A stretch of 64,000 nucleotides of DNA, taken from assembly GCA_018648805.1 (NCBI GenBank), contig JABGQM010000018.1, forward strand, positions 1 to 64,000, written 5' to 3'. A program made the position numbers and the translations under genes. Below, piece by piece: positions 35,132-42,621 of the stretch. Position 1 is the first letter of the stretch; each line of letters opens with the position of its first letter. Below the pieces are notes generated by a model. It was not told the origin of the DNA and searched no databases. It saw nothing but the letters and a program-made list of their open reading frames with translations. The stretch is from Verrucomicrobiota bacterium (GTDB lineage: Bacteria; Verrucomicrobiota; Kiritimatiellia; UBA8416; JABMPJ01).

Positions 35132-35368
35132 ATGAAACGCGATCTGGAAAGAAATCTTGGTGAACAGCCTATCGCAGGCATCCTGCGTGAGCTCGATTTG
35201 AAGGCGAACGACCTCGTATCCGCTTCCCCCGATCAGATCACGCACAAGATGGTGGCACGCGCCTGCAAGGGGCGTCGCCTAACCCCCAACGTCAAATCCA
35301 AGATTCTCAATGCCCTCAGCGCCTGCACCGGCAAGCCCTTTACCAAAGCCGACCTCTTCACCTACTAG
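35132..35368 (+). CDS. small HTH-like protein
   Basis: 78-residue basic protein from ATG 35132, with GGAGG nine bases upstream. The pattern ELDLKANDLVSASPDQITHK, MVARACKGRRLTPNVKSKIL and NALSACTGKPFTKADLF resembles a lambda-Cro-like fold (helices, then a TGKxFTxxDLF end), so DNA binding is plausible. I have a recollection of similar small proteins in Verrucomicrobia-type genomes but cannot name a family. The frame upstream of 35132 is hairpin-derived. It precedes the PaaX-like gene and its palindromes. Confidence 0.7.
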   Translation: MKRDLERNLGEQPIAGILRELDLKANDLVSASPDQITHKMVARACKGRRLTPNVKSKILNALSACTGKPFTKADLFTY

Positions 35369-35418
35369 CCTCCCCCTCTTAGGCTCTCCTTCCATTCGCA
35401 TCCGGTCATGTCGCCGTA

Positions 35419-35464
35419 AAACCTTACATACAGAAGTGCGATCGCACTTCTGTATGTAAGGTTT
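35419..35464. repeat. palindrome P1 (perfect, 46 bp)
   Basis: A perfect palindrome with 23-base arms and no loop, centred on GTGCGATCGCAC with outer ends AACCTTACA/TGTAAGGTT. It is the first of three related elements around the PaaX-like gene. Confidence 0.95.
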
Positions 35465-35505
35465 AAGTCTTCGTATAGTGCTTGATTCCAGGGGGCTTAG
35501 AGGTG

Positions 35506-35549
35506 AATCTTACATCACAGAGTGCGATCGCACTTTGTGGTGAAAGATT
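35506..35549. repeat. palindrome P2
   Basis: 44-base palindrome with three mismatches (two could pair as G-U in RNA). It has the same GTGCGATCGCAC centre and outer TCTTACA/TGaAAGA. It abuts the PaaX-like ribosome site; its centre is 86 bases from that of P1. Confidence 0.92.
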
Positions 35550-35561
35550 ATGGAGGGTGGT

Positions 35562-36365
35562 ATGGATGATTTTCGGGATCGGGGATGTCCTTTTACGGTG
35601 GTGCGGCGGCGGGCGGTTGATCATCTGTTGGACGGCCTCTTCTGGTATGCGCGATTGGCAGGGGCACGCAACTGGAATTCGTTCTGGGATGATGCCTTTC
35701 CATCCCGGGCGGCTTACTACACGGCGGTCTCCCGGTTGCGCAAGGCGGGGTTGCTTGTTTCCGAAGGGCAGGGAGTGAGACCGCAGCTTGCGCTCACCGA
35801 GGTGGGCAAGCGTCAACGCATGGCGCTGCATCGGCCGGAGCGGATGTGGCAGAGGGAGTGGCCGGGATTCTGGTATATGCTGATGTACGATGTTCCGGAG
35901 ATCGATCGGGTCTACCGCAACAGGCTGCGGGCGTTCCTGAAGCAGCAGCGCCTCGGTTGTCTGCAGAAGAGCATCTACATCACTCCGACGGACATTCGGC
36001 CCGCGTTTTCGGATCTTGTCGAAGCGATTGGGGTCGATCAGTTCGCGTACCTGTTTGAGGCGCGAAGCGTACTGGGGATGAACCAGATGCAGATCGTGCG
36101 GGACGCGTGGAGCTGGGAGGCCATCAATGCCGGCCACAGGTGGTTCTACGAGAGCTACGAGAAGCAGCTGATACGCCTGCAGCACGATCTTCTGGATGGC
36201 GCGGCATTGCTTGACCTGGCACGCGAGGAGATGAGCGCCTACATTACCGTGATGACGCCTGATCCACTCCTGCCGGAGCCGCTCCTGCCAAAGGCCTACC
36301 TGGGCGGTGCCGTCTTCGCTCTGCACGGCACCATCACCGAATCCATTGCCGACCGCCTCCAGTGA
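35562..36365 (+). CDS. PaaX-family protein with Cas2-like core
   Basis: 267-residue protein from ATG 35562 (GGAGG five bases upstream). Three parts are visible. (1) An N-terminal winged helix at about 15-85, with PSRAAYYTAVSRLRKAGLLV as recognition helix and wing. (2) A Cas2-like ferredoxin fold at about 102-170, FWYMLMYDVPEIDRVYRNRL, then LKQQRLGCLQKSIYITP, which keeps the Asp (D110) equivalent to the metal-binding Asp of Cas2. (3) A C-terminal PaaX domain with DPLLPEPLLPKAYLGGAVFAL. PaaX of E. coli (316 residues) represses phenylacetate genes; none are nearby. The gene stands alone, framed by palindromes P1 and P2 upstream and P3 ten bases after the stop. It may be a self-regulating repressor or a protein that acts on the palindromes. 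Confidence 0.88.
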   Translation: MDDFRDRGCPFTVVRRRAVDHLLDGLFWYARLAGARNWNSFWDDAFPSRAAYYTAVSRLRKAGLLVSEGQGVRPQLALTEVGKRQRMALHRPERMWQREWPGFWYMLMYDVPEIDRVYRNRLRAFLKQQRLGCLQKSIYITPTDIRPAFSDLVEAIGVDQFAYLFEARSVLGMNQMQIVRDAWSWEAINAGHRWFYESYEKQLIRLQHDLLDGAALLDLAREEMSAYITVMTPDPLLPEPLLPKAYLGGAVFALHGTITESIADRLQ

Positions 36366-36374
36366 AGGCTCCAG

Positions 36375-36418
36375 AACCTTACACCAGAAAGTGCGATCGT
36401 CTCGCTGTGTGTAAGGTT
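36375..36418. repeat. palindrome P3 (degenerate right half)
   Basis: The outer arms AACCTTACAC and GTGTAAGGTT pair perfectly (36375-36384/36409-36418) around a CGATCG centre. The left half-core GTGCGATCG is intact, but the right half-core has diverged. It begins ten bases after the PaaX-like stop codon. Confidence 0.88.
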
Positions 36419-36660
36419 TTGGGCATAGGTAATCCGGCGAGGTGATGATGCCGTGGCGGCTGAGTGCGTGTGTGGGACGTGCCTTTAGTGGTTTGCGCTG
36501 GAATGGAGCGTGGCCTGAGGGCCGTTGTACATGCGCTGGCTGTTCCGGGATTTGTGCTTCCGAAGCGTGCTGAAGAGATGTCTTTGCGTGCGTAGCCTTG
36601 AACCGGGGGCCGGGCTGTGGCAGACTGAGCGGCTGTTTTGGAACTAGAGGAGGTCAGGGA

Positions 36661-38862
36661 ATGAGTTTGCCGGCAGAATGGGAGTCGTGGGGAGCAGAGG
36701 CGCAGGAGGAGTGGTTCCTGGGAGCTTTGGAGGCGACGCCGCTTCCGTTTGATGAAATCGTGTCGGTTCTGGAGGTCTTGGCCGCCACAAACCGCAAGAC
36801 GCTGGCGAATGAGTGGGCCGAGCTGGTCCAGGAAACGCTCACGCAGCGTCGCGAGCGCGATCCGATGGCGGCCCTGATGACGGCTGAGTTGGGCTGGCGC
36901 GCGGGCGATCCGAGTTTCAAGCGGCTCTGCCACAAGGCACTGCTGAGCGTGTTCCGCAATCGGTGCGACAAGGAGATCGTCGCCAGCGCGGGTTTCGATG
37001 GCAAGGATGGCGCAGCCGACTGTATCGGACGGCTGAACCTGCTGCTGGGGCTGAAGGCGGGGGCGCTGGTGCTGGACAGCACGTGGGGCTTTGGCGTGGT
37101 CTCGAAGTGCGACGACTTTTATATGAAAGTCATGACCGATTTCGAGGGGAAGCCGCAGCACGGCATGACGTTTGCCTATGCGGCCAAGGCGCTTACGCTG
37201 CTCTCAGAGGACCACGTCTTGGCCCTGCGGCACCGTGACCCGGAGGAGCTGGCACGCCGCATCAAGGAGGAGCCTGCTGAGATCGTGCGCATGATTCTGC
37301 GCGACTATGGTGATATGCCGGCCCCGCAGTTGCGTGAGATCCTGGAAGACGGGATCGTGGACCCGGCCACATGGAAGACATTCTGGGATGGCGCACGACG
37401 CGGACTCAAGAACGATCCGCTGGTCGAGATTCCCGCCAGGCGGCTGGAGAGTATTCGCCTCCTGGCTTCGGCCAAGGCCTACGACGGAGCCTGGTTTGAG
37501 GCCCTGCAAGCCGAGCGCGACTGCGAAACCATTCTCGAACTCGTGGGCGAACTCGAAGCGGCGACGGACACATCGGCGCTGGACGAGGCGGCCCGCGCGG
37601 TCCTGGCGGACCGGCTGGCCTTCGCCGCCATCGGCACCGAGCTGCGCGCCCCGCAGGTGGCGGCGGCGTGCTGCACGGCGGCCGACCGGTTGGCCGCTAC
37701 GGACGGTGAACCGGGCGTCAAGATGCATGGTGTTTTGACGCGCCTGATGAAGCGCGACATGTTTGTGCGGACGGTCGATGCGTTGCCGGCCCGCGAGCTG
37801 AAGCCGTTTATCGTGCTGCTGGACAAGGAGTTCGGCGTTGAACTGGCGGAGGGGCTCCTGGGGTTGCTGGATGACCTTTCGATACGCCTGCTGGATGAGG
37901 TGGTGCCCTACCTTGAGGGCGCGGAACGCGGGGCCGACTGCGCGGAACGTTTCCGGACGCTCTTCGATGCCGACAGCGTGGCGGCCACGACGGTGTGCTG
38001 GCTCTGCCGCAACCTGGCCTTTGCCGACACGCACCAACCGGTGACGCGCGAAGATCTGCTCTTCCGCAGCGTGCGCATCTTTGAGACGCCCTGCAGTGCA
38101 CATGCCTTACGGGCACAGAACATGTTGCGCAGCTTGTTCGAGCAGCAGGCATGGCTGGATGAGATGCTGGGCTCAATAAGCGGACTGGGCCGTGAAGGCT
38201 TTACGCGGCGGGTCAATGCGGCCACGGCCTGGGATGCCACCGAGCGGCGGGGTGTGCTGGCGCGCGTGTTGAAGCTCTACCCCGAACTCACGCGTATTAC
38301 CGAGGCGGCCAGTGATGATGAGAAGGCGGCGCCGGGACGTGCGCGCCTGACGACGTGGCGCAGCTTCCGCGACCGCCAGGCGGTCTTGAAGAAGCTGGTC
38401 GAGGTCGATATCCCGGAGAACAGCAAGGAGATTGGCGTGGCGATCAGCTACGGTGACCTGCGCGAGAACTTCGAATACCAGTCGGCCAAGGATCGTCAGG
38501 GCATCCTGATGCAGCGCAAGAATGAGTTGGAGGTAGACCTGTCGACCGTGAAAGCCACCGACTTCAAGGATGTGCCGACCGACTGCGTGGGTATGGCGAC
38601 CTGCATCTGGCTGGCCGGGAACGACGATGCTGAGCAACGGCTCTGCATCCTGGGTGAGTGGGACCGCGACGAGGAGCTGGGTATTGTCGGCTCCGGGAGC
38701 GGGGTGGCCGAGCGACTGCTCGGCAAACGTGTCGGCGACACCATTGAGCTGGCCGAAACGGTTGAGATTGGCGCGCGCCGTCTGCCGGCAGGAACCTGCC
38801 GCATCACGCGCGTGACTCCGATTGAGGATGACATCCGCGCCTGGATGGACGGCGGCCGGTAG
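36661..38862 (+). CDS. greA: GreA/GreB-type transcript cleavage factor with large N-terminal region
   Basis: 733 residues. The C-terminal part (from about 580) is Gre-like: a coiled-coil NTD containing ISYGDLRENFEYQSAKDRQG, where the tip acids Asp and Glu of GDLxEN are kept, then a GreA C-terminal domain (GEWDRDEELGIVGSGSGVAERLLGKRVGD). The first 570 residues are helical and unlike E. coli GreA (158 residues). A comparably long Gre protein is known in Chlamydia, so this may be a PVC-group trait. ATG 36661 has GGAGG upstream. A weak TTGAAC-17-CAGACT promoter lies at 36598-36626. Only two bases separate its stop from the end of the convergent dnaE. Confidence 0.85.
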   Translation: MSLPAEWESWGAEAQEEWFLGALEATPLPFDEIVSVLEVLAATNRKTLANEWAELVQETLTQRRERDPMAALMTAELGWRAGDPSFKRLCHKALLSVFRNRCDKEIVASAGFDGKDGAADCIGRLNLLLGLKAGALVLDSTWGFGVVSKCDDFYMKVMTDFEGKPQHGMTFAYAAKALTLLSEDHVLALRHRDPEELARRIKEEPAEIVRMILRDYGDMPAPQLREILEDGIVDPATWKTFWDGARRGLKNDPLVEIPARRLESIRLLASAKAYDGAWFEALQAERDCETILELVGELEAATDTSALDEAARAVLADRLAFAAIGTELRAPQVAAACCTAADRLAATDGEPGVKMHGVLTRLMKRDMFVRTVDALPARELKPFIVLLDKEFGVELAEGLLGLLDDLSIRLLDEVVPYLEGAERGADCAERFRTLFDADSVAATTVCWLCRNLAFADTHQPVTREDLLFRSVRIFETPCSAHALRAQNMLRSLFEQQAWLDEMLGSISGLGREGFTRRVNAATAWDATERRGVLARVLKLYPELTRITEAASDDEKAAPGRARLTTWRSFRDRQAVLKKLVEVDIPENSKEIGVAISYGDLRENFEYQSAKDRQGILMQRKNELEVDLSTVKATDFKDVPTDCVGMATCIWLAGNDDAEQRLCILGEWDRDEELGIVGSGSGVAERLLGKRVGDTIELAETVEIGARRLPAGTCRITRVTPIEDDIRAWMDGGR

Positions 38863-38864
38863 GG

Positions 38865-41800
38865 CTAGCGTCCGTTCTTGTTCCAGCGGCCGCGCCCGTT
38901 GCGGCCGCTGGTCTCGCGCAGGCAGGGCTTGGGGTTGGTCGCGACGTAAACGCTGTCCTCCCCGAGCTCCTGCTGCAGTTCATGCACGAGCGACTCCTCG
39001 GCCAGCACCTTGAAGGTGGGGTCGGTGTCGAGGAAGACTTTCTCCCCGGTGGCAAACTGCAGGCAGATAATCACGGGCGTATCCCCGGGATGGGTTTTGA
39101 CCAGGTCGCGGACGCGTGGCAGCCGGTCGGCCATATGCGAGGCGGGCAGGTGGATGCTCAGCTTGGTGGCGAAGTAGCGCGGGGCATCGGCGAGGGGATA
39201 GATTTCGGAGGCGATCATCTTGGGCACCTCCTCGCGGCGCGAAACTTCGCCGCATACGAGCACCGCAGCATCCTCATGGATGTGCACCCCGAACTTCTGG
39301 AAGGCTTCGGGAAAGACCAGCACCTCGGTATAGCCATCCAGATCTTCGAGCAGGAGAATGGCCATGGACTCTTTGCTGGCCTTGGTGACGCGGCGTGTGA
39401 CGGTCGAGATGATGCCGCCGATGCGGGTCTGGGCGTGGTCATCCATGCTGCCAAGCTGTTCGATGGTCGCCTGCTGGTAGCGCTTCAGGACGGGCGCATA
39501 CTGGGTCAGGGGGTGCCCGCTCATGTAGATGCCCAGCAGCTCGCGTTCGCCTGCCAGCACTTCGCTCTCATGCCACGGGTCGGCCTCGGGCAGCGCTTCG
39601 GGCGCGGCGGCGGCTTCGGGGGTGGCGAGCATATCAAACAGGTTGCCCTGGCCGGAACGCTTGTCGCGCAGGGTGGCGGCGGCACGGGCGGAGGCGAAAT
39701 CGATCCCCTTGAAGATGCGGGCGCGGTGCAGTCCGAAGCAATCCATCCCCCCGGCGCGGACCAGGCTTTCGAGCGCTTTCTTGTTGAGCAGGGAGCTGTC
39801 GACCCGTGAGCAGAGATCGATCATGCCGCTGAAGGGGCCGTTGGCCGTGCGTTCATTCACGATGGCTTCAGAGGCGCCGGTGCCGACATTCTTGATGCCG
39901 GCCAGGCCGAAGCGGATGGTGGTGCCGGCGGGCACAAAGCGCGGGCCGCTGGCGTTGACATCCGGCGGCAACACGTCAAGATCCATCGCGATGGCTTCGT
40001 TAATGAAGACCGGCAGCTTGTCGAAGTTGCCGATTTCACTCGAGATCAGGGCCGCCATGAACTCGGCCGGGTAGTTGGCTTTGAGGTAGGCGGTCTGGTA
40101 GGAGATAATGCCGTAGCCGGCGCTGTGCGCCTTGTTGAACCCGTAGCCGGCAAACTTGGCCATGGTATCGAAGATGCCGCCGGACTTCTTGGCATCGATG
40201 TTGTTAGCGGTCTTGCAGCCGGCGACGAACTTCTGGCGCTGCTCTTCCATGACGGACTGTTTCTTCTTGCCCATGGCGCGGCGCAGGATATCGGCCTCAC
40301 CGAGTGAGTAGCCGGCCAGGATATTGGCGGCGCGCTGCACCTGTTCCTGGTAGACCATGACGCCGTAGGTCTCTTTGAGGATGGGCTCGAGCAGGGGATG
40401 GTCGTACTTGATTTTGGCGCGGCCGGACTTGCGTTCGATGTAGTCGGGCAGCATATTCATCGGGCCGGGCCGGTAGAGTGCGATCATGGCGATGAGGTCT
40501 TCGATGCGGTCGATGCCGATCCGCCGGATCAGGTCGCGCATGCCGCCGGACTCGAGCTGAAACACGCCGACCGTGTCGCCGCGGTTGAGCAGGGCGTAGG
40601 CGGGCGCGTCGTCGAAGGGAATCTCTTCAAGGTCGATCACAACGTTGTGGATCACCTTGATCAACTCGCAGGCCTCCTTGAGCACGGTCAGGGTCTTGAG
40701 GCCCAAAAAATCCATCTTGAGCAAACCGATCTCGCCGAGCGGTTCCATGGTGTACTGGGTGACCGGTTCTTTGTCTTTATCGCGCGCGAGCGGGATGATC
40801 TCGACTAGCGGCTTCTCGCCGATCACCACGCCCGCGGCGTGGGTGCCGGCGTTGCGGTAGAGACCTTCCAGGACGAAGCCGTAATCGAGGATGCGCTTGC
40901 AGTCCTCATCCTTCTGGTAGGCGCGCTTGAAGTCCGGATTTTCGTCGAGGGCCTTCTGGAGCGTCATCTTGGGATCTTCGGGGATCATCTTGGAGAGCTG
41001 GTCGCAGCGGCTGTAGGGGATTTCCAGGACGCGGCCGACGTCGCGAATCACGGACTTTGCACCCAGCGAGCCGAAGGTGATGATCTGGGCCACGCTGTCG
41101 CGGCCGTACTTATCCTTCACGTATTCGATCACCTCGCCGCGGCGGGCCTGGCAGAAATCGATATCGAAGTCGGGCGGCGAGACGCGTTCGGGGTTGAGGA
41201 AACGCTCAAAGATCAGTTCGTAGCGCAGCGGGTCGATCGTGGTGATGCCGAGGACGTAGGCCACGATACTGCCGCCGCCCGAGCCGCGGCCGGGTCCGAC
41301 CGGGATGTCATGCCGGCGGGAGTAGTTCATGAAATCCCAGACGACCAGGAAGTAGTTTACAAAGCCGGTCTTCTCGATCACGCGCATCTCGTGATCGAAG
41401 CGGTCCATGATCGCCTGCTCGGACTCGGTGGCGGGGTGGGCCGGCTCGGGGACGTCGTAGAGGCGGGCAATGCCTTCGTGTCCGAGTTTGATCAGGTAGT
41501 CACGGTGGGAGAGTCCCTCGGTCGCGTCGTAGGAGGGGAAGTGGAGCTTGCCGAACTCAAACTCGACATTGCAGCGATCGGCGATCTCATTGGTGATATC
41601 GACGGCGCCCGGGTAGTCGCGAAAGAGGAGGTCCATCTCCTCGCGGCTCTTGAGATAGAACTCGTCGGTCCGGTAGCGCATGTGTTTAGGATCGCTCAGG
41701 ACGGTCTGGGTCTGCATGCAGAGCAGCACCTCGTGCGCGGCAGAGTCGGATTTCTTGAGGTAGTGGACGTCGTTGGTGGCCACAAGCGGGAAGCCGGTCT

Positions 41801-42398
41801 GCTGAGAGAGCTCGGCCATGTGGCGGTTGGCGACGCGCTGTTCCGGGATGCCGTGGTCCTGAATCTCGATGTAGAAGTTTTCGTGGCCGAGTATATCGCC
41901 ATACTGGTTGGCCTTGGTGATGGCGCCGGCCAGGTCCTCCTCCGCCAGGCGCGCGGTGACCTCGCCATTGAGACAGGCCGAGAGGCCGATCAGTCCTTCG
42001 TGGTGCTGCGCCAGGATCTCCATGTCGATGCGCGGCTTGTAGTAAAAGCCTTCCAGGTGGGCAGCCGAGCAGAGCCGGACCATGTTGTGGTAGCCGACCC
42101 TGTCCTTGGCCAGCAGCACGAGGTGGTGGTTCTTGACCTTCTGGCCCTCGATGCGGCGATCGTGGCGGCTGTTGGGCGTGATGTAAAACTCGCAGCCGAT
42201 GATCGGCTTGATGCCCTTCTCATGGGCGGCCTTGTAGAAGTCGATGCAGCCGTACATCACGCCGTGATCGGTGATGGCAACGGCCGGCATCTCCTTCTCG
42301 ACGACGGCATCCATCAACTTTTTGACCGGGCAGGCGCCGTCCAGGAGGCTGAACGCCGTGTGCAGGTGCAGGTGTACGAATGGCTTCTGTGAACTCAC
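38865..42398 (-). CDS. dnaE: DNA polymerase III alpha subunit
   Basis: Replicative polymerase (family C, DnaE1 type), 1177 residues. The PHP domain begins FVHLHLHTAFSLLDGACPV, with TDHGVMYG. The catalytic acids are in PDFDIDFC (two Asp) with the third further on. GYGFNKAHSAGYGIISYQTAYLK, an HhH region and an OB-fold (IGGIISTVTRRVTK) follow, and a short C-terminal domain ends the protein. The GTG start at 42398 gives MSSQKPFVHLHLHTAF, in register with the family. A 517-residue antisense open frame over the 5' half is a shadow. Confidence 0.97.
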   Translation of the reverse strand: MSSQKPFVHLHLHTAFSLLDGACPVKKLMDAVVEKEMPAVAITDHGVMYGCIDFYKAAHEKGIKPIIGCEFYITPNSRHDRRIEGQKVKNHHLVLLAKDRVGYHNMVRLCSAAHLEGFYYKPRIDMEILAQHHEGLIGLSACLNGEVTARLAEEDLAGAITKANQYGDILGHENFYIEIQDHGIPEQRVANRHMAELSQQTGFPLVATNDVHYLKKSDSAAHEVLLCMQTQTVLSDPKHMRYRTDEFYLKSREEMDLLFRDYPGAVDITNEIADRCNVEFEFGKLHFPSYDATEGLSHRDYLIKLGHEGIARLYDVPEPAHPATESEQAIMDRFDHEMRVIEKTGFVNYFLVVWDFMNYSRRHDIPVGPGRGSGGGSIVAYVLGITTIDPLRYELIFERFLNPERVSPPDFDIDFCQARRGEVIEYVKDKYGRDSVAQIITFGSLGAKSVIRDVGRVLEIPYSRCDQLSKMIPEDPKMTLQKALDENPDFKRAYQKDEDCKRILDYGFVLEGLYRNAGTHAAGVVIGEKPLVEIIPLARDKDKEPVTQYTMEPLGEIGLLKMDFLGLKTLTVLKEACELIKVIHNVVIDLEEIPFDDAPAYALLNRGDTVGVFQLESGGMRDLIRRIGIDRIEDLIAMIALYRPGPMNMLPDYIERKSGRAKIKYDHPLLEPILKETYGVMVYQEQVQRAANILAGYSLGEADILRRAMGKKKQSVMEEQRQKFVAGCKTANNIDAKKSGGIFDTMAKFAGYGFNKAHSAGYGIISYQTAYLKANYPAEFMAALISSEIGNFDKLPVFINEAIAMDLDVLPPDVNASGPRFVPAGTTIRFGLAGIKNVGTGASEAIVNERTANGPFSGMIDLCSRVDSSLLNKKALESLVRAGGMDCFGLHRARIFKGIDFASARAAATLRDKRSGQGNLFDMLATPEAAAAPEALPEADPWHESEVLAGERELLGIYMSGHPLTQYAPVLKRYQQATIEQLGSMDDHAQTRIGGIISTVTRRVTKASKESMAILLLEDLDGYTEVLVFPEAFQKFGVHIHEDAAVLVCGEVSRREEVPKMIASEIYPLADAPRYFATKLSIHLPASHMADRLPRVRDLVKTHPGDTPVIICLQFATGEKVFLDTDPTFKVLAEESLVHELQQELGEDSVYVATNPKPCLRETSGRNGRGRWNKNGR

Positions 42399-42460
42399 AA
42401 GACAGCTATATTACGAGGTCGTCTGGCGGAGCGAAAGGACTTTCGGGAATCGACTCGTTT

Positions 42461-42556
42461 TAACCACGGATGGCACGGATGAAACGGATGGCGCCCCGGC
42501 AGGCCGGGGCGTGTGGCGGAACTACCCATCAGTGACATCCGTGTAATCCGTGGTTA
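42461..42556. repeat. nested hairpin with ATCCGTGG words
   Basis: The outer arms TAACCACGGAT/ATCCGTGGTTA (42461-42471/42546-42556) are perfect. Both continue inward as ACGGAT/ATCCGT words. In the middle, CGCCCCGGC-AG-GCCGGGGCG (42492-42511) is a perfect 9-base stem with a two-base loop. It lies between the histidine kinase and dnaE. Confidence 0.88.
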
Positions 42557-42621
42557 TCCCCATAAGGCCTTGCTTGTTCGTGTGTTATAAAATGAGGAGA
42601 CGCGTTCGCGAATCCTTCAGG

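Noticed and set aside
35434..35449. HIP1 (GCGATCGC) cyanobacterial-type octamer
   Set aside because: The octamer occurs here only as the centre of P1 and P2 (P3 keeps only GCGATCG), not scattered through genes as in cyanobacteria, and the gene content is not cyanobacterial.
35419..36418. CRISPR array or cas locus because of the Cas2-like fold and repeats
   Set aside because: Only three palindromes are present, spaced 86 and about 870 bases apart, with no unit-length spacers and no cas1. The C-terminal PaaX motif identifies the family.
40839..42392. 517-codon open frame on the plus strand over dnaE
   Set aside because: It is antisense to the PHP and polymerase domains of dnaE and has the composition expected from the complement of a GC-rich gene. 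There is no ribosome site or family motif.
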